In this document: piece by piece, positions 1 to 7,484 of the stretch | How the letters are laid out: each line of letters begins with the position of its first letter | Position numbering within the stretch: the stretch's first letter is position 1 | Assembly (NCBI GenBank): GCA_020723365.1 | Contig: DYJB01000001.1 | Location: 30,069 to 55,133 of the forward strand | Source of the DNA: Candidatus Aquidulcis sp. | GTDB lineage: Bacteria; Chloroflexota; Anaerolineae; Anaerolineales; E44-bin32 | Length of the DNA stretch: 25,065 nt | Direction of reading: 5' to 3' | Notes under the pieces: generated by a model | Databases searched by the model: none | What the model was told of the DNA's origin: nothing | What the model saw: only the letters and a program-made list of their open reading frames with translations | Made by a program: the position numbers and the translations under genes

Positions 1-308
1 GAGGTGGGTGCTGCGCTCGCCGCAGCTCCAGATGCGTCCACGGTTCCCGCCGGCGCCTGCGCCGAGGCGCCTGGAGGCGGCAGCTCGGCAGGGGCGGCAG
101 CCGGCGTATGCGGAACCGGCGAGGCGGCCTCCAATTCGGGGGGTTCGGCGGGGCCGGTTTGCTCGATCCATACAATCGCGGCCACGAGCATGGCGGCGGC
201 CGCAAGCAACGGGACGAGGGCGCCGGGGGCGCGCAGACGAGGAAGCCGCTCCCGGGCGGAAGAGGCTGCCTCTTCCTGCGAGTTGCTCTTCGGCTCAGAC
301 TGCTTCAC
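1..308 (-). CDS. Membrane-anchored protein, N-terminal part (runs off the window)
   Basis: I do not recognise the family. Read leftwards from a GTG at 308-306, the frame stays open to the window edge (about 102 residues). It gives a charged N-terminus of about 25 residues rich in Ser, Glu and Arg, a single hydrophobic segment at about residues 30-47 (ALVPLLAAAAMLVAAIVW), then a long Ala/Pro/Glu-rich linker. This is the layout of a one-pass membrane protein with a cytoplasmic head and an extracytoplasmic tail, as in anti-sigma-like or anchored sensor proteins, but nothing seen decides that. No strong ribosome binding site precedes the GTG. The upstream small frame ends with TAA only two codons before this GTG in the same frame, so the true start could lie elsewhere. 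Confidence 0.45.
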   Translation of the reverse strand, partial: MKQSEPKSNSQEEAASSARERLPRLRAPGALVPLLAAAAMLVAAIVWIEQTGPAEPPELEAASPVPHTPAAAPAELPPPGASAQAPAGTVDASGAAASAAPT

Positions 309-314
309 GCCCCG

Positions 315-575
315 TTACCGGTCCCCATTCCTGCGCCACTCGGTCGCACGTGCCCAGACCGCTTGCGCCAGAGAGCTTCTCCACCGCCTGCTGCTGCGCC
401 ACCCCGACCAGCCCCCTTCGCTTGGCTCGCCCTCGAGCCCACGCCTCGCCGGGACCTCCCGCCCGGCCGAAGCGGAGGGGAGGGGCGGCGTCGCCCGCGC
501 GGCAACAAGGTCGGCTGCTGCCTCGATCGGCAGCCGTTCCCCGCCGATCCGGTCGACTCCTTCGTCACCACTCAT
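315..575 (-). CDS. Small hypothetical frame, doubtful
   Basis: An 86-codon frame from ATG at 575 to TAA at 317-315, lying between the acyltransferase gene and the membrane-anchored protein. The protein is acidic at the start (MSGDEGVDR) and Arg/Ser/Trp-rich later, with no motif I recognise. It reads in the same frame as the following GTG-started gene, separated from it by one TAA and two codons. It may therefore be the front part of one gene interrupted by a stop, a small separate protein, or non-coding. Its odd late composition also leaves room for a frameshift. It is included because otherwise nothing fills 309-616. Confidence 0.25.
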   Translation of the reverse strand: MSGDEGVDRIGGERLPIEAAADLVAARATPPLPSASAGREVPARRGLEGEPSEGGWSGWRSSRRWRSSLAQAVWARATEWRRNGDR

Positions 576-616
576 CGCCTAGACAGCCTCGGCCTCCGGC
601 GGACAGGGCCGTCAGG

Positions 617-1825
617 CTACGGGGTCGCCTCCCGGCGCCGCGCCGGCGCCGGTTCCAGGCCAAACACAAGCCGCAGCGCCGCGATTCGCCGGATCAGGAA
701 CTCGTAGAGCAGCGCAAAGATGACGAACACCGCCAGGATCATCAGCGGGTACTTCAGCCCCACCGGGATCGCCCAGTCGCGCACGAAGTAGTCCAGCACG
801 ACGATGAGGGGCTGGTGCAGGATGTAGAGCGGCAGAACCGCCGCGCCGGCGCGGGCGAGGCCGGCCGTGGCGACGTTGAGGTGCCGCGAGCCGAATCCCA
901 GGATCGCCACCAGCCAGAACCAGCCGTTGATCGTCCTCAAGCCCCACACCAGGAGGTAGGCCGGCGACCCAAACGTCAGCGCCTCGATCGCAGGAGCCAG
1001 GAACCCGAGCGGCGCTAGCGTCGCGGCGGCCAGCAGCAGCGCGGCCCAGCGCTGCCGCTCGATGGCCGGGCGCAAGCGAGGGTCGCACACGACGAAGAAG
1101 CCCAGGATCAGGAAGACCCAGTGGGCTCCCAGCGTCCAGCCGCCCTCCGTCCAGGTGAGGACCGGAATGCCTCGGGGCAGAAAGACCTCCGGAACGAATG
1201 CCACAAGCCCCAGCAGGTAGATGGCGCCCGGCCGCACTAGGAGACGGGTGAGGGCCTCCACGACCTTGCCGCCGGCGGCGCTGCGCAGGTAGAGGAAGAG
1301 CGGCAGCGAAAGCAGCGTGAAGAGCAGCAGGTAGACCAGGTACCACAGGTGCATACCGTTCCACGCGAAGTACCCGCCGAAGCCGTAGAAGCCTTCGGTG
1401 AAGTAGTGAGGCAGGAACTCCCAGAAGCTGCCGCTGAACGGCGGGGCGTTGTAGCCCTGGGCGGTGGTGGCCTCGATGTAGACCTGGGGAGGGGAGAGGA
1501 TGAACCAGCCGAGGGTGATGACGGGCACCAGCAGACGCAGCAGCCGGCGCCGCACGAACGCCCCGGCGGCGTGCGCCCCCAGGGCGAAGCGGGTGCTGAT
1601 GCCGGACAGGACCCAGAACAGCGGCATCATGAACTGCGAGCCGGCTACCATCGGGTAGATCATCCAGCCGGCGGTCTGGCTGTCCTTGATGTGCCAGGGC
1701 TCGAGCGTGTCGAAAGGACGGGCGGCGTGGTAGACGAAGATGAGCAGGATGGCCAGCACACGCAGCCAGTCCACATCGTACAGTCGCACTCGAGCAGGCG
1801 TCGATGCTGAAGGGGCGGCGCTCAT
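617..1825 (-). CDS. Acyltransferase-3 family integral membrane protein
   Basis: A 402-residue membrane protein of the acyltransferase 3 family (OpgC/OafA type). These enzymes transfer acyl groups to sugars or glucans at the cytoplasmic membrane. The N-terminus carries the hallmark DVDWLRVLAILLIFVYHAARPF, in which the H of the YHA segment is the conserved catalytic-type histidine. It is followed by about ten hydrophobic segments with short loops, and 402 residues is the usual length. The ATG at 1825 is preceded by GGAGG five bases upstream. The acyl-CoA dehydrogenase ends 84 bases upstream on the same strand, so the two may be co-transcribed. The acceptor substrate cannot be told from sequence. 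Confidence 0.88.
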   Translation of the reverse strand: MSAAPSASTPARVRLYDVDWLRVLAILLIFVYHAARPFDTLEPWHIKDSQTAGWMIYPMVAGSQFMMPLFWVLSGISTRFALGAHAAGAFVRRRLLRLLVPVITLGWFILSPPQVYIEATTAQGYNAPPFSGSFWEFLPHYFTEGFYGFGGYFAWNGMHLWYLVYLLLFTLLSLPLFLYLRSAAGGKVVEALTRLLVRPGAIYLLGLVAFVPEVFLPRGIPVLTWTEGGWTLGAHWVFLILGFFVVCDPRLRPAIERQRWAALLLAAATLAPLGFLAPAIEALTFGSPAYLLVWGLRTINGWFWLVAILGFGSRHLNVATAGLARAGAAVLPLYILHQPLIVVLDYFVRDWAIPVGLKYPLMILAVFVIFALLYEFLIRRIAALRLVFGLEPAPARRREATP

Positions 1826-1909
1826 GAGTCCTCCGGAAGGGCTGGGCAGTGGCGTCTGCGGCGCGGGGTGCCGGGTCGGCTGATCCAGGCCGGCCCCGTC
1901 CCCTCTCGA

Positions 1910-3607
1910 TCAGGCCTTCATCTCGTAGGCGTCCTTCAAAGGAAGGACCTGCTCCCGCCACAGGCGCTCGACGCGGGCCGTGTCGACCTCGGGCTTGCGC
2001 AGCATGCGCAGGCACAGCTCCATCTGCTGCGGCGTCGAGGACGGCTTGGAATGCAGGTTGAGCGCATGGCGGGAGACGTCGCGCACGAAGACGTCGAAGA
2101 TCCGGTCGAGCAGATCGTCGTCGACGCCGCACACGGGGGCGTTCTCCAGGATGAGCTGGGCGTAGACGACCAGGGTGAAGATCTCGCCCAACGCCAGCAG
2201 GAAATCGATGTCCTTCTTCTGGGCCTCGTCCGGCGTGGCGGTGGCCAGCAACTGGCGGAACGTCTCTGTCTGCTCGCGGAACAGGCGCACGTTGGGCAGG
2301 TCGATGCCCTCGAACGTCCGGCGATAGTCGTGAAAGCGGATCTGGCCCAGGCCGCGGGCCGGCCCCTGGCGAAAGAGGAAATCGTCGTGGGCCGCCTGAT
2401 CGACGCGCCCGATGGGCGGCAGCTCGTCGGGGTTGAAGAAGTAGTTGGCCATGAACTTGACGATCAGGGCGATGTTGACATGCACCGTGCCCTCGAGCTT
2501 GGGCAGGGCGCGGATGTCGCGGGCGGCCATCTCGAAATAGGTGTCGCGCTCGAAACCCTTGGCGGCGATCACGTCCCACAGCAGGTTGATGACCTCTTCG
2601 CCCTGCGTGGTGACCTTCATCTTGACGATCGGGTTGTACAGCAGGTAGCGGCGGTCGTCGGGCGAGGCCGAACGCATGTAATCCGCCGCCCGCAGCGCGA
2701 AGAGCTTCATCGCCACCAGGCGGGCGTAGGCGTCGGTAAACATGTGCTGCACGTGGGGGAAGTCGGTGACGGCCATGTTGTACAGGCGGCGGTTGGCGGC
2801 ATGGCGCACGGCCTCGTACAGGGCGTGGGTGCCGATGCCGATCGAGGCCCAGCCCAGGTTGTACTTGCCGATGTTGACCGTGTTCAGGCAGGCGTCCCAG
2901 GCCGCCGGGCCGCGCGAGAGGATGTCGGCTTCCGTCACGGGGTAGTCGTGCAGCGCGTACTGGCCGACGTAGTTCTGGCTGGCGGTGACGTTGCGGATCA
3001 GCTCGTAGTTGGCGTGGCGGTAGTCGGCGGCGAAGAAGACGTAGTCGCCGGAGTCCGACAGCTTGCCGAAGGTCGAGACCATCGGCGCCAGGTTGGCGTT
3101 GCCGATGTAGTACTTCTCGCCGTTGGCGCGGTAGGTGCCGTCCGGCTGGGGCGTCAGGCGCATCTCGGTGGCGTAGATGTCGGCCCCGTGCTGCCTCTCC
3201 GAGAGCCCGAAGGCGAAGACGCTGCCTTCTTCAAGCAGCCTGGCGGCCTTGCGCTTGAGCTCCTCGTTCGAGCTCTGCCAGATCGGGCCCAGCCCCAGGA
3301 TCGACACCTGCCAGGTGTACCAGTAGGCCAGGCCGTAGAAGGCCAGGATCTCGTTGAACTCGCAGTTGCGCCACGTGTCCCAGCGGCAGTCGGCGGCGCC
3401 GTAGGCGGGCGGCGTGAGCAGCGTGGCGAACAGCCGCTGGCGCTTCTGGAATTCCAGGAAGTCGGCGTACCAGGTGCGGTCGTAGTCGTCCTGCTTGATC
3501 TGCTTCAGCCCGCGTGCCTCGAACCAGGCGATGGTCGCCTGCATGATCTGGCGCGAGCGCTCGTCCGGGTAGAAGCGGTCGGGATGATGGGGGTTGAACA
3601 GAAGCAT
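1910..3607 (-). CDS. Acyl-CoA dehydrogenase family protein, long form
   Basis: A 565-residue flavoprotein of the acyl-CoA dehydrogenase superfamily, which desaturates acyl-CoA thioesters at the alpha-beta position using FAD. Visible landmarks are the mid-domain FAD/substrate segment FGLSERQHGAD near residues 134-143, the beta-domain segment YYIGNANLAP near 166-175, and the C-terminal helical segment with RDIRALPKLEGT, where E372 sits at the usual catalytic-base position. About 190 residues follow that point, so the protein is much longer than the usual 380-400 residues, as in some peroxisomal-type or very-long-chain members. The ATG at 3607 follows GGGAGGG by five bases. A TAGAAT -10 candidate lies about 97 bases upstream. 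Substrate is unknown. Confidence 0.88.
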   Translation of the reverse strand: MLLFNPHHPDRFYPDERSRQIMQATIAWFEARGLKQIKQDDYDRTWYADFLEFQKRQRLFATLLTPPAYGAADCRWDTWRNCEFNEILAFYGLAYWYTWQVSILGLGPIWQSSNEELKRKAARLLEEGSVFAFGLSERQHGADIYATEMRLTPQPDGTYRANGEKYYIGNANLAPMVSTFGKLSDSGDYVFFAADYRHANYELIRNVTASQNYVGQYALHDYPVTEADILSRGPAAWDACLNTVNIGKYNLGWASIGIGTHALYEAVRHAANRRLYNMAVTDFPHVQHMFTDAYARLVAMKLFALRAADYMRSASPDDRRYLLYNPIVKMKVTTQGEEVINLLWDVIAAKGFERDTYFEMAARDIRALPKLEGTVHVNIALIVKFMANYFFNPDELPPIGRVDQAAHDDFLFRQGPARGLGQIRFHDYRRTFEGIDLPNVRLFREQTETFRQLLATATPDEAQKKDIDFLLALGEIFTLVVYAQLILENAPVCGVDDDLLDRIFDVFVRDVSRHALNLHSKPSSTPQQMELCLRMLRKPEVDTARVERLWREQVLPLKDAYEMKA

Positions 3608-3703
3608 GGACCCTCCCTGAGAAGGCGGGTGCTCTCCCGGCCGGGATCGCGCTGCCTGGCGACCCCGCGGCAGCCGCTGGATCCCGATGGCAACCGCAGG
3701 AGG

Positions 3704-3709
3704 ATTCTA
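3704..3709 (-). promoter_or_regulatory. -10 promoter box for the acyl-CoA dehydrogenase gene
   Basis: On the minus strand the sequence reads TGTAGAATCC, a near-consensus -10 box, about 97 bases before the start codon. It closely resembles other -10 candidates in this window (TGTAGAATCA, GATAGAATCC). No good -35 box is visible. Confidence 0.4.
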
Positions 3710-3981
3710 CAGGCACCTCGCCCCTTGCGCCCTCGACGGCGGCGTCCCCGCCGCTGCAACCCCGAGCCCTGATCTCAGCTATCGTCCGCCCCACAGCGGC
3801 GCGCCGCCCCCTCTCAACGCGGCGTTGTGCTGGGCGGACAACGCTGGCCCACGCGCGACCGGCCGCCGCCTCCAAGAACCGGCCTATCGGGAACCCGTAC
3901 AGCCCCTGGCACCTGCGTGCACTTTCTCGCCGCGGGGGGTCAGGGGAGGCTGCTCCAGCCCCGGTCCCGTGCGGCGGGATG

Positions 3982-3987
3982 TAGAAT
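3982..3987 (+). promoter_or_regulatory. -10 promoter box for the metallo-hydrolase gene
   Basis: TGTAGAATCA lies about 100 bases before the proposed start of the hydrolase. It is the mirror of the minus-strand box at 3704-3709. No clear -35 box. Confidence 0.4.
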
Positions 3988-4084
3988 CACTCCCTGGTGC
4001 TGAGCCGGGGGGTCGCAGCATCAACCGACGATCGTTCTCCGCCCGCCGCGCGCAGGCGAATCCCGCTCCCGAAGAGGGATCACC

Positions 4085-4933
4085 ACGAAGGTCCACCACC
4101 TCAACTGCGGCAGCATGCGCCCGTATGGCCTTCCGGACGAGGACGGAAGCGGGGGCATGTTCAAGCGAGGCCACGGGGTCGTTCACTGCCTGCTGCTGGA
4201 GACGGCCGCCGGTCTCGCTCTGGTGGACACAGGCTGGGGCCAGCGGGATTGCTACAGCCCGACGCCCGCGCTGCGCCAGTTCGCCGGCCTCGTTCGCAGC
4301 CCGTTGGACCCAGAGGAAACGGCCGTCTGTCAGCTGCGCGGGTTGGGCTACCGCCCCGCCGATGTGAAGCACGTCTTCCTCACCCATCTGCATCTGGATC
4401 ATGCCGGCGGCCTGCCGGACTTCCCCCTGGCCACTGTCCACGCGGCGGCCGAAGAGATCGAGGCCTTCCTCCAACCTCGAACCCTCATGGAGCGGCGCGC
4501 CTACAGGCCGGAGCACGGGGCGCATGCCCCCCGCTGGCAGGCGCATGACACGCGCGGCGCTGCATGGCTTGGCCTGGAGGCCGGCCCGCCCATGCCGCTA
4601 GGCGAGACGGAGATTGTCTTCGTTCCGCTCCGAGGGCACACGCGCGGGCATTGCGCCATTGCCGTGCGAATAGGAGAGCGCTGGCTTCTCCACTGCGGGG
4701 ATGCCTACGGCTACTATCGCCAAGCCGACCCTGTACAACCCTACGCTCACCCCAATGGCAGGCTGGTGGAATGGGCCGTGACCGCCGGTTTCGGCATGCC
4801 CAGGCGGCATTGGGCCGTTCTCCGGCAGCTGCGACACAAGCACGGCGAGGTTGTGTCCGCGTTCTGTTCCCACGATGCGCACGAGCTCGCGGTCGCTCAA
4901 GAGGTGCAGCGAAGCGGGCCGGCAACCGCCTGA
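4085..4933 (+). CDS. Metallo-beta-lactamase-fold hydrolase, probable ACG start
   Basis: A zinc-dependent metallo-beta-lactamase-fold hydrolase of about 282 residues. The signature HLHLDHAGG is at residues 101-109 (H101, H103, D105, H106), with further ligand candidates H189 (RGHTRGH) and D206 (HCGDAY) and a late CSHDAH. The first ATG is at 4115, but the frame reads back to KVHHLNCGS, which is the N-terminus this family normally shows. GAAGAGGGA ends five bases before an ACG at 4085, so translation probably starts at ACG, or at an ATG altered by mutation or sequencing error. Substrate is unknown; relatives include lactonases and thioester hydrolases. It heads the plus-strand block, and its stop codon abuts the first repeat copy. 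Confidence 0.85.
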   Translation, partial: TKVHHLNCGSMRPYGLPDEDGSGGMFKRGHGVVHCLLLETAAGLALVDTGWGQRDCYSPTPALRQFAGLVRSPLDPEETAVCQLRGLGYRPADVKHVFLTHLHLDHAGGLPDFPLATVHAAAEEIEAFLQPRTLMERRAYRPEHGAHAPRWQAHDTRGAAWLGLEAGPPMPLGETEIVFVPLRGHTRGHCAIAVRIGERWLLHCGDAYGYYRQADPVQPYAHPNGRLVEWAVTAGFGMPRRHWAVLRQLRHKHGEVVSAFCSHDAHELAVAQEVQRSGPATA

Positions 4934-5152
4934 AGCCCTGGGCGATCGCCAGGATCCGCGCCGGATGCCCGGGAAGGTCGCCCGGGGCGCTCGGCCGGCG
5001 GCCCGGGCCCCAGGATCGGACGTCTGTCCCGCCGGCCTGCGCGACAATCCGGTGTGTGTGCCCGCTTCCACCAGGCAGCGATCCGCTACACTCGCCCCGC
5101 CCAGAGCGCGGGACCTACGGCGGGGTGTTCCAGAGCTCGAGGCCGACGGGCG
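4931..5152 (+). repeat. Composite intergenic element, copy 1 (all modules)
   Basis: The most complete copy, starting at the hydrolase stop codon. Module A (4932-4955) folds as CCTGG/CCAGG around a GGCGATCGCC palindrome. Module B is CCCGGG at 4968-4973 and 4981-4986 with a seven-base loop. A third hairpin pairs GGCCGGCGG (4993-5001) with CCGCCGGCC (5029-5037). Module C is GCGACAATCC (5041-5050) followed by GTGTGTGCCCGCTTCC. Module D is GCTCGAGGCCGACGGGC (5136-5152). All lie in the direction of the genes. Confidence 0.75.
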
Positions 5153-5200
5153 CCGTGAAGACCGCCAGCGCATTGACCCTCAGCCCACGGAGTCATGACC

Positions 5201-5551
5201 ATGCCCAAACACCGCGTGTACTCGATGAGGCTCGCCGATATCTATCCGCTCTACGTTCAGAAAGCGGAACGCAAGAACCGCACGAAAGCAGAAGTGGACC
5301 AGATCATCTGCTGGTTGACCGGCTATACCCCGGCGGGACTTAGGCGGCAGATCGAAAAGGGAAACGACCTGGAAACCTTCTTCGCCAAGGCGCCAGCCCT
5401 CCATCCGAAGCGTTCGCTGATCAAGGGCGTCGTGTGCGGCGTTCGCGTGGAAGAGATCAAAGAGCCGTTGATGCGGAAGATACGATACCTGGACAAACTG
5501 ATTGACGAGCTGGCAAGGGGGAAGCCCATGGAGAAGATCCTGCGGAAGTAG
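5201..5551 (+). CDS. DUF2200 family protein
   Basis: A 116-residue protein matching the DUF2200 family almost end to end as I remember it. The N-terminus KHRVYSM, the AERKNRTKAEVDQIICWLTGY segment, FFAKAP, the RSLIKGVVCGVRVEEI segment and the C-terminus MEKILRK are all present. The family is small, cytoplasmic and of unknown function. An ATG at 5195 is in frame, but the GGAG ribosome binding site (5189-5192) is only two bases from it and eight bases from the ATG at 5201. Family members begin directly with M-x-KHR, so 5201 is preferred. It stands alone between two copies of the composite element, with TACACT at 5087-5092 as a possible -10 box. Confidence 0.88.
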   Translation: MPKHRVYSMRLADIYPLYVQKAERKNRTKAEVDQIICWLTGYTPAGLRRQIEKGNDLETFFAKAPALHPKRSLIKGVVCGVRVEEIKEPLMRKIRYLDKLIDELARGKPMEKILRK

Positions 5552-5554
5552 TGT

Positions 5555-5570
5555 GGCCGGCCGGCCTTTT
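5555..5570 (+). terminator. Possible weak terminator after the DUF2200 gene
   Basis: GGCCGGCCGGCC followed by TTTT lies three bases past the stop codon. The stem is short (four base pairs with a GGCC loop), so this is only a weak candidate. Confidence 0.3.
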
Positions 5571-5736
5571 CAGCGCTGATTGGGACGAGCCATGATGGAG
5601 GAGTCGTTCGAGCCCTCCAAGCCATCTGACCCAGGGACTGCGCCTGCTGGTCGGACGATGTCGCCGGCGCCTTGTGTGTCCAGATGGCGACCGTCACGCG
5701 ATTGCAGCCTGCGCCGTAGAGCAGCTTGCCTGTGCA
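5571..5736. other. Uninterpreted spacer before repeat copy 2
   Basis: This stretch is somewhat less GC-rich than its surroundings. An open minus-strand frame crosses it, but its translation resembles nothing I know and has no clear start signal. It may be decayed DNA. Confidence 0.3.
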
Positions 5737-5880
5737 CGGGGCGATCACCAGGGAGCTGCGCCGGAGCCCCGGGAGGGTCGCTCGGGACCTTCGGCCGGCG
5801 GGCTCGGCTATGCGATCGCACGGCTGGCCGCCGGCCGGCGCGACAATCCGGTGCGTGGCGCCCGCCTACGCCGGGCAGCC
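5737..5880 (+). repeat. Composite intergenic element, copy 2
   Basis: Module A remnant GGCGATCACCAGG, then module B as CCCGGG (5768-5773) and CTCGGG (5781-5786), then ACCTTCGGCCGGCGGGCT. The third hairpin pairs GGCCGGCGG (5793-5801) with CCGCCGGCC (5828-5836), perfect and with a different loop from copy 1. Module C is GCGACAATCCGGTG (5840-5853), then CGCCGGGCAGCC. Module D is not visible. Confidence 0.75.
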
Positions 5881-5958
5881 GGGGCAGAAGCGTTGGGCCC
5901 ACACGGGGGCATGTTGTCCCGGATAGCATGCCCGGGTGCGGAGAGGAGGCGTGCAGCG

Positions 5959-6495
5959 ATGTCCCAATTCCAGAAGTGGGCGCAACAGGAACACTCCAGC
6001 CGCGCGCAGGCGCTGGCGCTGCTTCCCGCCGGCATCGTTCTCTTTCTGCTCCTGCCCTACTGGCTTCTGGTTCTCTGTCCTTCCCTGGACAGGGCGCTTG
6101 GCCTGGCGACGCCACCCTCGACGACCACGATCGTCGTCGGCGCCATCCTGATCGCCGCAGGCCTCCCCTTCGGCCTGTGGTCGGTGTATGTCGAACTCAC
6201 CCGGGGAGACGGCACCCCCCTCCCGATCATGCCCACCCAGCGGCTGATCGTCACGGGTCCGTTCCGGTACTGCCGCAACCCGATGGCACTCGGAACGATC
6301 CTTGCCTTCCTGGGCCTGGCGATCTCCAGAGCCACCCCCATCGGCATCGTGAGCGTGATCGTTCTGAGCGGCCTTCTCCTCCTCTATGACAAGCGCGTCG
6401 AGGAGAGGGAGTTGGCCGAGCGATTCGGGGAACCCTATCTCCAGTACAAGCGGGAGGTTCCCTTCATCCTGCCCAGGCTGCCGAAGCGAGACTGA
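5959..6495 (+). CDS. Isoprenylcysteine carboxyl methyltransferase-like membrane protein
   Basis: A 178-residue membrane protein of the isoprenylcysteine carboxyl methyltransferase / phospholipid methyltransferase-like family. The C-terminal half carries the family pattern: TGPFRYCRNPMALG near residues 95-108, two hydrophobic segments, then the R-x-E-E-R-E-L...FGEPYLQYKREVP segment that contributes to the SAM pocket. Two more hydrophobic segments lie at about residues 17-39 and 52-75. The ATG at 5959 follows AGGAGG by nine bases. Upstream in-frame codons exist, but they run into the repeat element and lack a ribosome binding site. Bacterial members methylate unknown small-molecule or lipid substrates. 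Confidence 0.85.
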   Translation: MSQFQKWAQQEHSSRAQALALLPAGIVLFLLLPYWLLVLCPSLDRALGLATPPSTTTIVVGAILIAAGLPFGLWSVYVELTRGDGTPLPIMPTQRLIVTGPFRYCRNPMALGTILAFLGLAISRATPIGIVSVIVLSGLLLLYDKRVEERELAERFGEPYLQYKREVPFILPRLPKRD

Positions 6496-6735
6496 CTCCG
6501 GCGCCGTGGCCTGCGGGCTCAACGGGTCGCGCAAGCGTTGGATGCTCGCTTGGATCTGCGACCAACGCGTGGGCGGCGCTCGTGGCGCAACGTGCCTGGT
6601 CCGCCAGCGGGCTGGGCCCATGGTGCTGCTTGTCTGGCCCGATGCCGGGCCGTGCAGGGCGGGTGAGTTGTTCGCTTCCGCCGGGCGGCCCGGCCCGGGG
6701 ACGATGGGCCGCCCCTTTGTGATACGGAGTGACCG
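6496..6735. other. Spacer with a degenerate module C tail
   Basis: This 240-base spacer has no gene. It contains CGCTTCCGCCGGGCGGCC (about 6673-6690), resembling the tail that follows GACAATCC in other copies. A hairpin sits next to the following gene (listed separately). Confidence 0.35.
6683..6714 (+). terminator. Nine-base-pair hairpin before the DUF7000-like gene
   Basis: GGGCGGCCC (6683-6691) pairs perfectly with GGGCCGCCC (6706-6714), followed by CTTTGTGATA. It could terminate upstream transcription or form a leader hairpin, as it ends 21 bases before the next start codon. Confidence 0.4.
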
Positions 6736-7236
6736 ATGCCATCGATCCAGAAGGACATGACGGAGCTGCGGCGCCAGCTTCAGCACGGCTCGATCCAGCG
6801 AGCCTATCGAGCCCTGCTCCGCACCATGACGGATCTGCGCGCCCACTTCAAGACCCGCTTCCCGACATACTCGGTCTCCGGGCTGTATCAGGGAGACTTC
6901 GATATGACCTACTTTGCCGTGATGCCGCCGTCGCTTGGGCGGCGCGGCCTGAAGATCGCCATCGTCTTCAACTACGGCGCCTTCCGATTCGAAGCCTGGC
7001 TCGCCGCTGTCAACCGGCAGGTTCAGCGCAAGTACTGGGAGCGGCTCAAAGGCGCCCGCTGGGCTGCCTACCGCGTCGTGGCGCCCGCCGCAGGGGTGGA
7101 CTCGATCATCGAATGTGATCTGGCCGACGAATTCGACCTCGCCAACCCGGGGGCGCTCACCGCCGCCATCGAGAAGAAGGTGGCCAAGTTCACCAGGGAC
7201 ATCGAGAAAGCGCTCGCCCATGACGGGGGCAGATGA
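6736..7236 (+). CDS. DUF7000-like conserved protein
   Basis: A 166-residue soluble protein. The central block reads YRALLRTMTDLRAHF, then YSVSGLYQGDFDMTYFA, then LKIAIVFNYGAFRFEAWLA and a QVQRKYWERL segment, with VDSIIE near residue 120. I recall this order and spacing from proteins now grouped as DUF7000; the function is unknown, and the family name is from memory. The ATG at 6736 follows CGGAG by six bases. It stands alone, with no repeat copy directly downstream. No signal peptide or membrane segment is seen. Confidence 0.75.
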   Translation: MPSIQKDMTELRRQLQHGSIQRAYRALLRTMTDLRAHFKTRFPTYSVSGLYQGDFDMTYFAVMPPSLGRRGLKIAIVFNYGAFRFEAWLAAVNRQVQRKYWERLKGARWAAYRVVAPAAGVDSIIECDLADEFDLANPGALTAAIEKKVAKFTRDIEKALAHDGGR

Positions 7237-7427
7237 ACGGTCCGCCGCGCTTGTCCGGCAGCGGCCGGGCCGCGCCTCGCCTCCGTCGCACAGCCGGCCC
7301 GCCAACGCGGGCACTCCAGAAAGGACGCCAGGACTTACGCTTCCGGCGGCGCGCCTGAGCCCCCCTTCGTCTGTCTGCCGGGGTGTGCTGTAACCTGGCC
7401 GGGCACAGGTTGGCGGCGGCTAACGTG
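7237..7427. other. Spacer without recognisable element
   Basis: A GC-rich spacer with no gene and no clear copy of the composite element. GACGCCAGGACTTACGCTTCC (about 7323-7343) only faintly recalls modules A and C. Confidence 0.3.
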
Positions 7428-7440
7428 GACCAAATTGGTC
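7428..7440 (+). promoter_or_regulatory. Perfect palindrome between -35 and -10: operator candidate
   Basis: GACCAAATTGGTC is a perfect 13-base palindrome centred on A. It lies in the spacer region of the promoter whose -10 box is at 7449-7454. AT-rich symmetry in otherwise GC-rich DNA, at this position, is typical of a repressor site. Confidence 0.45.
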
Positions 7441-7448
7441 GGCAATGA

Positions 7449-7454
7449 TAGAAT
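7449..7454 (+). promoter_or_regulatory. -10 promoter box for the DUF6855-like gene
   Basis: GATAGAATCCCGGT gives TAGAAT about 31 bases before the start codon, implying a short leader. The -35 region is weak (GTGGAC). Confidence 0.5.
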
Positions 7455-7484
7455 CCCGGTACTCGTAGAGTGCGGGGCTGCCCC

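Larger units (their letters stand above)
3608..4084. other. Divergent intergenic region, 477 bases, no gene
   Basis: This spacer lies between the minus-strand acyl-CoA dehydrogenase and the plus-strand hydrolase. I see no convincing coding sequence. It holds one -10 candidate for each direction (minus 3704-3709, plus 3982-3987), both reading GTAGAATC. Several short GC inverted repeats around 3735-3860 do not form a clear element. Confidence 0.5.

Noticed and set aside
612..2579. A very long open frame on the minus strand overlapping both the acyltransferase and the acyl-CoA dehydrogenase genes
   Set aside because: Its translation is Arg/Ala/Pro-rich and motif-free; it is a shadow of two clearly recognised genes in GC-rich DNA.
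1868..3772. A long plus-strand open frame opposite the acyl-CoA dehydrogenase
   Set aside because: Antisense shadow with repeated Val/Gly/Asp pattern arising from codon-position GC bias; no domain.
5885..5905. GCGTTGGGCC resembling an integron attC core site
   Set aside because: Occurs once only, is not in the other spacers, and lacks the paired inverse core at attC spacing.
6518..6568. GCTCAAC ... GTTGGAT ... CCAACGC, attC-like core sequences with a GCGTTGG/CCAACGC pairing
   Set aside because: Order and spacing do not fit an attC site, and it is not repeated in other spacers.
5866..7314. Long minus-strand open frame across the methyltransferase-like and DUF7000-like genes
   Set aside because: Antisense shadow; crosses spacers and repeat, no recognised motif.
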